Positions 1-8,632 of a DNA stretch of 64,000 nucleotides are shown here, piece after piece. The notes beneath the pieces are model-generated. The model saw nothing but the letters and a program-made list of their open reading frames with translations, was not told the DNA's origin and did not search any database. The position numbers and the translations under genes are program-made. Location of the stretch: contig NC_012966.1 in assembly GCF_000027005.1 (NCBI RefSeq), positions 1,426,001 to 1,490,000 of the forward strand. The letters are read 5' to 3'. Position 1 is the stretch's first letter. Each line of letters opens with the position of its first letter. Source of the stretch: Komagataella phaffii GS115 (Eukaryota; Ascomycota; Pichiomycetes; Pichiales; Pichiaceae).

Positions 1-913
1 ATTTAGGCTCTTCATCCGATGCATATCCCATGTGCTTCGCAGAAGGCTTCTTCTCTTCTTTAATCAATGGATATCCTTCAACATTAATCACTAACGAAAT
101 TGGATCTGTGTGTCGATTATATTCCCGATCGTTAGAAAAACTTGCATTCTCTAAATCTATGCTATCAAGATCACAACACAATCTTAATTCTCCATTAAAG
201 GTCCTGGTTGGTTTGTAAATCTTAGGAATACCCTTTTTCCAATCTCTCAACAGATCCAGAGCCTTGTCAATGTTGATGGTGGCAGATTGGCTTGGTTTGT
301 CATTAGACTTAGACTTAATTTTCAAGATCAGTTCATTCCATTTAAAAAGGTTTTTTTCTTTCAAATCGGCAATTGTTTCATCATATTTTTTCCCCTTTGG
401 ATCCAAATCAATGATAGTAAGTCTACAGTTAAGGTCAACGGCCAAGACACTTAATCCCTCAATTAAAGATATTTCCAGTTCATTATTAGCCGTATGGTTT
501 GTAAACACGATCATGTTGCATTTTCCCACTGATGCCTTTGTGCTTGTCTTTTTGGCTCCAGATTTGGTAGCCCGTACCAACTCCTCAAATGCCAGCAACA
601 GAGTTTCAGAAAGCGATCCGTCTTCAATCAAGCCTTTCTCATCATACTCTAAAGGCTCATGATTAACATGAAGCGTTGAGTCCAGATCCTGAATCAACTG
701 ATATGACGGCATGGAGAAGGAAGTATGGATCCTGCCTCGTTTGGGTTTCACTTGGATAAGCTCATCATGACAGGTAATTATGCTAACTTGGTCGTTTTTT
801 TTCCCTCTAACAACTTTGCTCAACAGAATTCCCTTGATGTACTCAATTGCTTTGTCTAGATTTTTCACCAAGGGAGACTCATCTACTACAAACAATGTCC
901 ATTCCTTATCCAT
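1..913 (-). CDS. YKU80: Ku80 (Yku80), 5' part; runs off the left edge
   Basis: About 304 N-terminal codons are present, starting at ATG 913-911; the rest lies left of the window. The protein is the 80-kDa subunit of the Ku heterodimer, which binds DNA ends in non-homologous end joining and at telomeres. The N-terminus (MDKEWTLFVVDESPLVK) has the Ku vWA-like opening strand, and a segment near residue 235 (YKPTRTFNGELRL) matches the yeast Ku80 motif VKPVRVFSGELRL closely, followed by a VEGYPLIK segment like yeast VEAFPATK. The frame is open with no intron signal. The gene diverges from SLD2 with 139 bp between start codons. Identification rests on remembered family sequence; confidence is high. 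Confidence 0.88.
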   Translation of the reverse strand, partial: MDKEWTLFVVDESPLVKNLDKAIEYIKGILLSKVVRGKKNDQVSIITCHDELIQVKPKRGRIHTSFSMPSYQLIQDLDSTLHVNHEPLEYDEKGLIEDGSLSETLLLAFEELVRATKSGAKKTSTKASVGKCNMIVFTNHTANNELEISLIEGLSVLAVDLNCRLTIIDLDPKGKKYDETIADLKEKNLFKWNELILKIKSKSNDKPSQSATINIDKALDLLRDWKKGIPKIYKPTRTFNGELRLCCDLDSIDLENASFSNDREYNRHTDPISLVINVEGYPLIKEEKKPSAKHMGYASDEEPK

Positions 914-1052
914 TGTGGGGTGCCTGGAGAATTGAGTAGGTATGGATGCCAGTTGTCTAGAGACAGATGACCTCGCGCCAAAATATCTCTTCTCAGGTAA
1001 ACGACACGACTTGGTGCTTTCTCTTTGAGCCAGACCTACCCCTTATGAAGAA

Positions 1053-2201
1053 ATGATGGACCAACTCCAGGCTCTTAGGGTGGAAATAAAGGATTGGGAG
1101 TACCAATTTTTCAAAACTAAAGGCTGGAAACCTTTGGCGGAGGATATCAAGCAAAATGCAGAGATTCGACAGAAATATAAAGAATACAATCGATATAAAC
1201 GCCAACAGCAGGCGAATGTTACACCAAGAAAGGAAAAGAAGGTATCTGGTGGAGCTCAGACAACACCACAGAAACAGTCCTTGGAAAAAGAGGTAGCCAC
1301 ACCCAGAGATCTGGGACCAACTCCTCAAGTATCTGGTAGAGTATTGAGCATTTTTGATATTTCACCAGTCAAGAGATCTGCCACTGGGGAGGTATTCAGA
1401 ACACCCTCCAAAAGAAAAAGACCTAATTCGAATGAATCACCTTTGAAATTAACAACACCCCGAAAAACACCCATTGCAAGGGGGCCGGTTCTCTCCGAGA
1501 CGCCGTTGTACCTGAGGCAACAGAGTTTTAGTATCCAGGAAGAATTGATGGCGGCCTCGCCTAAGGTAGTTCAATCAGAGTCTCCATTAAAGGTGAACTT
1601 GTCATCGCAGGAAACTCCAACGAAGATCACAGAAACTTTTATCGAACCTTCACCTGTTTTTGATCCAGTCAAACTGGTCAAGAGAAAATCGTTATATGAA
1701 ATGTCAAAGGATTTAGAGGCATTGCAGAATGAGAAGCTCTCAATCGACGGAGTAGATGAGGACTGTTTGGATGAAGAAGTCCTCAAGCTGATGCAAGGGG
1801 AGACAGGACCTGACGAAGAGGAGTTCGAGAACGGGATAGATAAGGAAACGCAGTTACAACCACAGGAAGAACCTCTGCATAGAAAGAAAGCCACTCAAAA
1901 GAGAACTACTAGGCGGGCCAAGATAAAAGTTCGAAAATACCATGAAAAGGACGAAGAGCTTGATATTGAAGATATTACCAAAAAAACGGACGAATCTATC
2001 CGACAGGATCTTGTTAAGCAAACTGGAGCTCAAGAATTAGAAACAGAATCGGAAACAAATGACGATGACGACGACGATAAAGGTAACAAAAACACAATTT
2101 TCAATCCCCCTCCTGGTGGCTATAGAAAGACACGAACCAATTTGGTGTCCACCAACTTTGTCAAGTACAAGCTAAAAAGAAAAGGTAAGAGAAGAAGATG
2201 A
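1053..2201 (+). CDS. SLD2: Sld2/Drc1-like DNA replication initiation factor
   Basis: 382 residues; two adjacent ATGs (1053, 1056). Sld2 is a CDK target that, once phosphorylated, binds Dpb11 so that the CMG helicase can be activated at origins. The N-terminal 50 residues (LRVEIKDWEYQFF, then KYKEYNRYKR) carry the conserved Sld2/RecQL4 N-terminal motif. The middle is a disordered region rich in S/T-P sites followed by basic residues (ISPVKR, TPSKRKR, ESPLK, TPRK), as expected for a CDK-controlled protein, and the C-terminus has acidic runs and a very basic end (KYKLKRKGKRRR). It is convergent with the next gene, the stop codons being separated by 13 bp. A possible MBF/E2F-like site lies in the upstream spacer. 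Confidence 0.85.
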   Translation: MMDQLQALRVEIKDWEYQFFKTKGWKPLAEDIKQNAEIRQKYKEYNRYKRQQQANVTPRKEKKVSGGAQTTPQKQSLEKEVATPRDLGPTPQVSGRVLSIFDISPVKRSATGEVFRTPSKRKRPNSNESPLKLTTPRKTPIARGPVLSETPLYLRQQSFSIQEELMAASPKVVQSESPLKVNLSSQETPTKITETFIEPSPVFDPVKLVKRKSLYEMSKDLEALQNEKLSIDGVDEDCLDEEVLKLMQGETGPDEEEFENGIDKETQLQPQEEPLHRKKATQKRTTRRAKIKVRKYHEKDEELDIEDITKKTDESIRQDLVKQTGAQELETESETNDDDDDDKGNKNTIFNPPPGGYRKTRTNLVSTNFVKYKLKRKGKRRR

Positions 2202-2214
2202 AAATCGAAGGTTC

Positions 2215-2916
2215 TCAAGTTCTACACAGATTAGTGATAGCATTTGCTGTAAGGTAACAGAATAAAGCTCTCAGAACGTACATCAACAGCCCATAGTTTC
2301 CAGTGTAATATAGAACGAAAGACGTTAAAAGGAAAGCACCGACTGAGAGGCTACTTAACAATTTCTTGTGCTCCGAACAAAATTGCACAAACCAGTTGGG
2401 ACCCGAACAATCCACTAGGGAGTCGGCTTCCTCATCGACTGAGTGTGGAGATCTTGATCTCCATAATCCCCATCTTTTTCTAACTCTTCCGTAACCAGGA
2501 TTTTCATTGACAATAGAAGAATCATTATCCTCCTGACTTCCAGATACATCTGGGGCCGGAACTAGTATTGATTCGTAATTCAATGGAGTTTTGATGTTGA
2601 CGGAGTTATGAGAAACTTCACTAGCAACTCTGGAGTTGGCATCAGATACGAGGGGAGACTCAGCAGTTAGACCGATAAAATTTGACTGTTGAGGGATGTT
2701 TGAGTTTGCAGGAAGTGGTTTTAGCCAATGTCTAGATGGGAAGCTACTTATTGTTGATTCAGTTGTGGATCCTACAGTGGACGCAATGGGAGGTCTTGCA
2801 TCAGTGACAGTGTGTGATGCCTGGGGCTCATTCTTGCTAGATTTCTTCCTTTGGGCGCTGCCAGAAGTTCCAGGTCTGCTATTGGGGACTACTTTCATCA
2901 AAATTTTCATAACCAT
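2215..2916 (-). CDS. Uncharacterised protein with C-terminal membrane segment(s)
   Basis: 233 residues, ATG at 2916-2914. I do not recognise a family. Residues 1 to about 170 are polar, S/T/N/P-rich and probably disordered, with a short basic patch (VRKRWGLWRSRS) before the C-terminal region. The last ~45 residues are strongly hydrophobic in two stretches (LLSSLSVGAFLLTSFVLYY and LLMYVLRALFCYLTANAI), suggesting a tail anchor or membrane hairpin with the N-terminus cytosolic. Its 3' end nearly abuts SLD2. Function unknown. Confidence 0.6.
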   Translation of the reverse strand: MVMKILMKVVPNSRPGTSGSAQRKKSSKNEPQASHTVTDARPPIASTVGSTTESTISSFPSRHWLKPLPANSNIPQQSNFIGLTAESPLVSDANSRVASEVSHNSVNIKTPLNYESILVPAPDVSGSQEDNDSSIVNENPGYGRVRKRWGLWRSRSPHSVDEEADSLVDCSGPNWFVQFCSEHKKLLSSLSVGAFLLTSFVLYYTGNYGLLMYVLRALFCYLTANAITNLCRT

Positions 2917-3121
2917 TTGATTTCAAGTATAGAATATGGTAAATAATATCTGGAGATTAAGAATTTGGTTTGTGATACATGAGTTAGGGATAGTATCGTT
3001 CTAGTGTTGTTCGCGGCGTACCTGTCGCAGTGTCTTTCGCAGGAGCATATGGTGTTGGTAGATAAATAGTTCGCATCAAGTGACACTTAACAACAACACG
3101 TCCCTGCTCAATGTTGCTCTT

Positions 3122-4132
3122 CTAAGGTGCCGTGTAACCCCCATCAACACGAATATCGGCACCAGTTGTGTAGGAAGATGCGTCACTGGCAAGATAAATG
3201 TAGGCACCCACTAGTTCTTGTGGAAGACCCTCTCTTCCCTGAGGGATAATGGACCACCATTTTTGACGAAGTTCGACGTCAGCAAACTTGGTCAATTCAG
3301 TTTTTATGTAGCCTGGAGATACTGTATTCACTCTGGCAAACTCAGACCATTCAACAGCCAAAGATTTGGAGAATTGTAATACAGCGGCTTTGGCTGCATT
3401 GTAGGGTGCCTGCAATTGAGGATAGTTGACAACATGACCAGACATTGATGCTGTAATTATGAAAGAACCCTTTTTATGTTCTCTGAAATATTGTCCGATG
3501 ACCTTTGCGCAATAGAACACGGCATCGACATCCAACTTGAAAACTTTCTCCCATTCTGCAATTGCTTCCTCATGAGGTAAATCCAAGATTGCTCCCGAGC
3601 TCCAAGCCACTCCGGCATTGGCGACAAAAACATCAATTTTTCCGAAATCTTCAATCTGCTGTTCTATGGTTGATTTGACAGCAGAGAAATCCCCAACTGA
3701 ACACTTGTAGGCTCTACACCTAACACCATACTTGGTGGAGATTTCCTTCACTTTTTCAGCTACTGGTGTCGAGTTATACCAAATGGCCACATCAGCCCCT
3801 GCCTGAGCGTAAGCTTCGGCAACAGCAAGCCCGATTCCAGCGGATGAACCAGTGATTGAGGCTACTTTTCCCTTCAAAGAAAACAACGACAGAGCATCGA
3901 CATTCACATGATGTGGGTCAGACAATGGCAATGTTACTCCGCTGTCGGAGAATACGCTCGTAACTTTATTTTCGGGCATTTTTTTGTATATCCTAGTGCT
4001 TAACTGCCTAGACGCAAGCAGGGTTATTGGGCTCCTTATATAAGAGGCTCTTACATACTGGAGCAACGAAAACGAATAAGCCCGGTGCATTCGAGAAAGT
4101 TTCGGTGGTTTTCCGAGGCTGAAATTTTTCAT
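3122..4132 (-). CDS. Short-chain dehydrogenase/reductase (Sou1/D-arabinitol dehydrogenase type), possible mitochondrial and cytosolic forms
   Basis: 336 residues from the first ATG (4132). It is a classical SDR: cofactor motif TGSSAGIG near residue 95, NAG motif (VANAGVAW), and catalytic Ser with YNAAK (Tyr/Lys). It resembles fungal polyol/L-xylulose-type reductases (Sou1, ArDH), so an NADP(H) sugar-alcohol redox role is inferred; the substrate cannot be read from sequence. The first 51 residues contain no Asp or Glu, many Arg/Lys, and end in [10 protein letters not shown], which looks like a mitochondrial presequence. A second in-frame ATG (3979-3977, MPENK) follows an A-rich leader and gives a 285-residue form of the same length class as the neighbouring paralogue. 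A TATATAAG box lies between the two starts. Either or both starts may be used. Confidence 0.8.
   Translation of the reverse strand: MKNFSLGKPPKLSRMHRAYSFSLLQYVRASYIRSPITLLASRQLSTRIYKKMPENKVTSVFSDSGVTLPLSDPHHVNVDALSLFSLKGKVASITGSSAGIGLAVAEAYAQAGADVAIWYNSTPVAEKVKEISTKYGVRCRAYKCSVGDFSAVKSTIEQQIEDFGKIDVFVANAGVAWSSGAILDLPHEEAIAEWEKVFKLDVDAVFYCAKVIGQYFREHKKGSFIITASMSGHVVNYPQLQAPYNAAKAAVLQFSKSLAVEWSEFARVNTVSPGYIKTELTKFADVELRQKWWSIIPQGREGLPQELVGAYIYLASDASSYTTGADIRVDGGYTAP
4035..4044 (-). promoter_or_regulatory. TATA box inside the N-terminal extension of the first SDR gene
   Basis: The palindromic decamer CTTATATAAG lies 56-65 bp upstream of the internal ATG at 3979 and inside the codons of the long N-terminal extension. 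The spacing suits a core promoter for a shorter transcript encoding the form without the presequence. Confidence 0.5.
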
Positions 4133-4475
4133 TATCTATGACGTTAAAGTTCGGGTAAGCCCTTTGATTTATACACTTTTGGAGAGTTTAAGGGGAGAAA
4201 AAAAACTGCGATATGCAGGATACTTGTGTTGGAGGAGAGCCGAAAGTATTATGAGCACAGGGCACGAACGTGTTCTCCTAGGAATCAGGCCAAGTAGTCA
4301 GTAACCGTTTAGTCAGTAAAGTTCGGTTTTTCTAGTTTATCCATCCATATTTAGCATCTATTCAGGGAACAAATCTTGAATAATGTCCAACAACTGCATC
4401 GATTCTTTCTTGGAGCGTCTAAGAGTTCGTTGTTAGGGAAGATTAAGCGGAGTCCGTCTCGCTTTTCTCAATAGC
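4133..4475. other. Spacer between the two SDR genes
   Basis: 343 bp holding the promoter of the left SDR gene and the 3' end of the right one. No ORF, repeat or RNA gene is apparent. Confidence 0.5.
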
Positions 4476-5354
4476 CTACACGACGGAGTAACCACCATCC
4501 ACTACCAAATTGGTGCCTGTGGTGTAAGTGGAGGCATTACTGGCCAAGTAGAGGTAAGCACTAGCGATTTCCTCTGGGAACGCTTCCCTACCCATGGGGA
4601 TCAAAGACCACCATCTACTTCTGATTTCTACCGGTAAGAAGTCCGATAATCCAGTATCCAGATATCCCGGAGAAATCGAGTTGACGCGTGCGTTGAACTC
4701 GGTGAACTCCACAGCCAGCGATTTTGCCAAATGTATACAGGCAGATTTGGCGGCATTGTATGGAGCCTGATAATTTGGAACGTTGACAATCGAGCCAGAC
4801 ATAGATGCTGTGATGATCAATGATCCGCTGTTGTTGGCTTTGAATACCTTGCCGATGTTCTTGCAACAATAGTAAACACCGTTCAAGTCCACGTTCATGA
4901 CACGGTGCCAGTTCTTGTCATCTTGGTTCTCAGAGTTGAGAATAGATCCTGACTGCCATGCTACACCGGCATTGGCGACAAAAATGTCGATTTTGCCGTT
5001 GAACTGCTGGGAAATTTTGTCTATTGCCTCTTCGACATTCTTGGAGTTGCTGACATCGCATCCAACGCTTAAACACTTCACCCCGTACTTCTCAGAGATC
5101 TCTTTGGCAGCTTCTGTTGGGTTTTCATAATCCCAAAGAATGATGGTTGCTCCCACGGATGCGTAACATTCTGCAATAGCTCTGCCTAAACCTCTGCCAG
5201 ATCCAGTGATGACCGCCACCTGTCCATCAAGACGGAACAACTTCGAAGCGTCAAATTTGGTGGCTCTAATGTCGTTGATGACATCAGGAGCCGGTTGAGG
5301 CAACGGTTTAACAGAGTTGGTGACGTAAGAGGTAGCAAGGTGGGCGTTTGTCAT
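4476..5354 (-). CDS. Short-chain dehydrogenase/reductase, paralogue of the adjacent SDR
   Basis: 292 residues, ATG at 5354. Motifs in order: cofactor loop TGSGRGLG near residue 51, VANAGVAW, catalytic Ser (SMSGSIVN), YNAAK Tyr/Lys, and the C-terminal TYTTGTNLVVDGGY signature. It shares long blocks with the left-hand gene ([25 protein letters not shown]), so the two form a tandem duplication in the same orientation. By family it should be a NAD(P)-dependent polyol/ketose oxidoreductase of the Sou1/arabinitol dehydrogenase group; the exact substrate is unknown. It lacks the basic N-terminal extension of its neighbour, so it is probably cytosolic. A TATATAAA box lies about 45 bp upstream. Confidence 0.85.
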   Translation of the reverse strand: MTNAHLATSYVTNSVKPLPQPAPDVINDIRATKFDASKLFRLDGQVAVITGSGRGLGRAIAECYASVGATIILWDYENPTEAAKEISEKYGVKCLSVGCDVSNSKNVEEAIDKISQQFNGKIDIFVANAGVAWQSGSILNSENQDDKNWHRVMNVDLNGVYYCCKNIGKVFKANNSGSLIITASMSGSIVNVPNYQAPYNAAKSACIHLAKSLAVEFTEFNARVNSISPGYLDTGLSDFLPVEIRSRWWSLIPMGREAFPEEIASAYLYLASNASTYTTGTNLVVDGGYSVV

Positions 5355-5798
5355 TTTGGGTAAGGGAAAGGGAAGGAGGGAGACAACTCAATTTATTTAT
5401 ATAATTGGAGAATGTACATGTTAATTTGAAATAATGGAGTACATAAAAAAAGGAACGGGATTTTTTCCGAGAAAGCTTGAATGACATGGCATTGTTTTGC
5501 TGATATCTAATATTAATTTTTTGGTTAAAGTCTCCAGAAATGAAAAGAAAAAGAAAAGAGAAGGGTGCTTTTTGCATGGTGCACCGTGGTAAAATTTCAG
5601 CATCCAATTCGATCCTATTCCAGAGGCATTTGGTGGTAATTCTGGTTGACAAAATCATTTAGGACATAATTCCTGATTAGCCCTATATAAACGTGCATAA
5701 TAAACTGCGGGTTTTAAAGTTGTTCCATTGGGTCTCCCCGTTTCTCCACGATAACCATGATTGGCCACGTAGCATAAAAATCTCAAAATTTCCAGCCA
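5355..5798. other. Spacer upstream of the second SDR gene
   Basis: 444 bp. It holds a TATATAAA box on the minus strand (5396-5403), 42-49 bp upstream of the SDR start, and a purine-rich (on +) leader. Short open frames here have no ATG-supported or family-like product. Nothing else is seen. Confidence 0.5.
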
Positions 5799-6611
5799 CT
5801 ATTTGTTGAAAAATACTTGTAAATTATCCAGCCACTCATGATAGAGATATTCATCAAATAACAAACAGTGGTTTACCAGCATTTGACAGAGCTCTTTGTC
5901 AACATATTCGTCCAAACGAAATTTCAAATCCATTTGATCCACCAATTCATCAGCGATTAAACAATCTAGCTCCTGAAAATCGTCCAGCATGTACATCAAG
6001 CTTTTGCGATATTTGTCCTCCATGGTAAGTGAAAGGGAAAAGTCAATGTCATCATAATGAGAAATTTTCGTTATGTGGGGATAACTACCAATTTGAAACA
6101 AAAAATGGATCCCTACTGCTTTCTTCAAAGTATAATCATGCAAAATCACGTTGAAATTCATTAACGTTCCGTAATCATCCAATGAGGGCTCTTCCAGGTA
6201 AACACCATCGTAATCGTCACCAGAATCTTCTAGCAGGTCACCTTCTTTACCTCTAGCCAGCTCATCAATGTCGAAAGCAATGAATACCTTCTTATCTTTA
6301 TCTATATCCCGAGACAACAGCATGAGCTTGTAGTCTAAAACGTTAAAGGTGGACTCCGGCAGCTTGAGGTACTTGTGAAGATTTTCTACAGTGAATCCGG
6401 TTTTCTGTTGAAATTTATTCAACAATTCAGGAAATTGAGGCAATGGTACAGTGGATTCTATCTCATGTCTTTTCCTCTCGTTGTTTATGGCAGTGATAAT
6501 GTGATTCGTTGCACCCTGAACTTTAATTGATTGAGAGCTCACAAATCTCAATGAGCGACTAGACAATGCACCATATCTAGCTAACCTAGTCGCATGGAAG
6601 TTTCGAATCAT
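5799..6611 (-). CDS. p32/Mam33-like mitochondrial matrix protein
   Basis: 270 residues, ATG at 6611. The N-terminus (MIRNFHATRLARYGALSSRS) is rich in Arg and Ser without acidic residues, a typical mitochondrial presequence. The remainder is acidic, and its C-terminal helix region (DEYVDKELCQML, then LYHEWLDNLQVFF) resembles the end of p32/Mam33 proteins (conserved L-DEYLEERG ... EYLKWLEDLKKF). A central acidic loop (EDSGDDYDGVYLEEP) also fits the fold. p32 proteins form trimers in the matrix and support translation and respiration. The match is by motif only; it could be a divergent paralogue rather than Mam33 itself. Confidence 0.6.
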   Translation of the reverse strand: MIRNFHATRLARYGALSSRSLRFVSSQSIKVQGATNHIITAINNERKRHEIESTVPLPQFPELLNKFQQKTGFTVENLHKYLKLPESTFNVLDYKLMLLSRDIDKDKKVFIAFDIDELARGKEGDLLEDSGDDYDGVYLEEPSLDDYGTLMNFNVILHDYTLKKAVGIHFLFQIGSYPHITKISHYDDIDFSLSLTMEDKYRKSLMYMLDDFQELDCLIADELVDQMDLKFRLDEYVDKELCQMLVNHCLLFDEYLYHEWLDNLQVFFNK

Positions 6612-6968
6612 TAAGAACGTGGTTGATGTGAAGGTGCGTTAAACGATTAAACAATTGATTTAGTGGTGCGAACCCAGATGCTAAATGATACGTTACTCCC
6701 AAAGATGTACGATGTTGGATGTCAAAATGAAATCGACGGATTTCTGAAAACTTGTTTCCCCAGTGGTGTCCCTCCTCCTCCAAATCTCCCCAGATATCCG
6801 AGTCGCGGGTCATTGTCTCTCCACCACGACCAACAAAATGTTGTGAAGACCATCACCCCCCGGACATTTCTCGGAGTTTGTATCCAACGAGAGCACCAGG
6901 AATAAAATGACAGAAGTATATTTTTTTCTCTCTCCCATCACCTTGACAGGATAACTCCAGGCATATTT
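6612..6968. other. Divergent promoter region
   Basis: 357 bp between the divergent p32-like and dehydrogenase-kinase genes, both mitochondrial. The open frames inside it do not look coding. No repeat or RNA gene seen. Confidence 0.4.
6612..6968. promoter_or_regulatory. Bidirectional promoter of two mitochondrial-protein genes
   Basis: The p32-like gene and the dehydrogenase kinase, both with mitochondrial targeting features, share this 357-bp spacer. No specific factor site is recognised, so the shared control is only suggested by layout. Confidence 0.25.
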
Positions 6969-8507
6969 ATGGGGAAACATAATATTCTTTCATTAACCCC
7001 AGTATTAAGGAAGCTCAAGGTTCAGGAAGATCGCTACACATTTGATCGTATTCTGGCCTATTATGCCAAATTTCACCAGGCAAAACTAAGTCTGAAGCAA
7101 ATAGCCCAGTTTGGACAAACTCCGTCTACCCCACAGATTTTCAGGTCATCCGTGTTCCTTTTGGATGAATTACCGGTTCGTTTGAGCAAACGAATAACGT
7201 TACTGAGAAATCCCCCGGAAATTATCAGGGAAAGAGGACTGCAAGCTCCTTTTTTGGAATGGGCTAGAACGTATGAAAAGACATTTGTACAAGTATTGAA
7301 ATTCAAGCGTGCTTTTGGGTTCATGAACAATGAAGATGAAATCTCACGCTTGGTGGACCGTGTCCATTCAGAACACTCATATTCGAACGTAACTCCCATA
7401 ACCACTGAGTTGAAAAACCGACTGCTGAAAGAAAGTGACGTCTCGGGAACTCTGATGAATAAAGACATTGACAATGACGGCTTTTCCGTCTTTGGTTTAA
7501 TAGGCCTGAAATCGCTAGCATCGAATTCTGCTGAAGTCTCTGGACTCAAGAAATACCTTCAGGTAGCTTATCGCTCTCATACAGAGATCCACAGCTATTT
7601 GGAAGAGGTAGCCACTTTGTTTCAATTGATATTGAAAAACCATAGTAATGATATACTCTCATTTACCAAACTATTGATGGAACATACGGGCAAGAAACAG
7701 CTATCAATGAACGAGTTTGATAATCAGAAACAGATTCACAGGTATCTGAATATGCTGTTCAGCTCTAGAATAGGAACCAGAGTCTTGTTGGCCCAGCATC
7801 TTCAATTATACAAAATGAGCACCGGAAAACTTCGAAGCTCTGTCATGAAGCAACTACAACATCAGGGAATGACCGGCGTTATTGGCACCAAAGTAGTATT
7901 ATATGACATTATTAATGACGCCATTTACTCAGCAGAGGAGGCCCTCAACAGATACTTGCAGGAGTCAAATTCGTCTATTGTGGAACCACCTGAATTTGAG
8001 CTGAATTGTGACCCTGACTTGACTGTGACTTGCATTCCAGCTCATCTTTGGCATGTGGTATTTGAAGTTTGCAAAAATTCTTTGAGAGCCACAGTGGACA
8101 ATCATATCCAAAAAGGTGATACCAGCAAGCAAATGCACCCAATAGTAATAACAGTACTGGAGGGCACAGATGATGTAGTTATAAAAATTGCGGATAGGGG
8201 AGGAGGAATTTCTCCAGAGGTGTTAAAACATATATGGTCATACCACTATTCTACCAACAACACGGTAGACGCAGTTCAGAAACTTACTCAATCTGAAAAA
8301 GACCAGTACACTCTGGTGAACTCCGCTCAACAGGGGGCTGAAGATAATGCACCAATGGCTGGCCTTGGGTTTGGATTACCTCTTAGCAAGCTCATGATCA
8401 GACATTACGGAAATGGAGATCTGCACATTAACAATCTTTATGGATATGGATGTGAAGTATTTATTACTCTTAACAAAAGGGGAGACGGAGTTGAAAGAAA
8501 ACTGTAA
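6969..8507 (+). CDS. Mitochondrial pyruvate dehydrogenase kinase (Pkp1/Pkp2 family)
   Basis: 512 residues, ATG 6969. It belongs to the PDK/BCKDK family of mitochondrial Ser kinases with a GHKL (histidine-kinase-like) ATPase fold, which inactivate the pyruvate dehydrogenase E1-alpha subunit. Visible motifs: helical N-terminal domain; N-box EVCKNSLRA near residue 365; G1-box DRGGGIS near 408; and G2 lid GLGFGLPLSKLMIRHYGNG near 464. The basic N-terminus (MGKHNILSLTPVLRKLK) may be a presequence. Its length is closer to S. cerevisiae Pkp2 (about 490 residues) than Pkp1, but I cannot decide between paralogues. A long segment between the G boxes (residues about 420-460) is variable in the family. 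Confidence 0.85.
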   Translation: MGKHNILSLTPVLRKLKVQEDRYTFDRILAYYAKFHQAKLSLKQIAQFGQTPSTPQIFRSSVFLLDELPVRLSKRITLLRNPPEIIRERGLQAPFLEWARTYEKTFVQVLKFKRAFGFMNNEDEISRLVDRVHSEHSYSNVTPITTELKNRLLKESDVSGTLMNKDIDNDGFSVFGLIGLKSLASNSAEVSGLKKYLQVAYRSHTEIHSYLEEVATLFQLILKNHSNDILSFTKLLMEHTGKKQLSMNEFDNQKQIHRYLNMLFSSRIGTRVLLAQHLQLYKMSTGKLRSSVMKQLQHQGMTGVIGTKVVLYDIINDAIYSAEEALNRYLQESNSSIVEPPEFELNCDPDLTVTCIPAHLWHVVFEVCKNSLRATVDNHIQKGDTSKQMHPIVITVLEGTDDVVIKIADRGGGISPEVLKHIWSYHYSTNNTVDAVQKLTQSEKDQYTLVNSAQQGAEDNAPMAGLGFGLPLSKLMIRHYGNGDLHINNLYGYGCEVFITLNKRGDGVERKL

Positions 8508-8632
8508 AAATATCCGGTTCTTAATATCCAGTTTCAGTGATCTAATTACTTGATCAACGGTTAGTTGCTTTCTTTTCAGTCAACAGATATCCCATAACTA
8601 TACATAGTACAATGAAAATCATTAATGATTCA

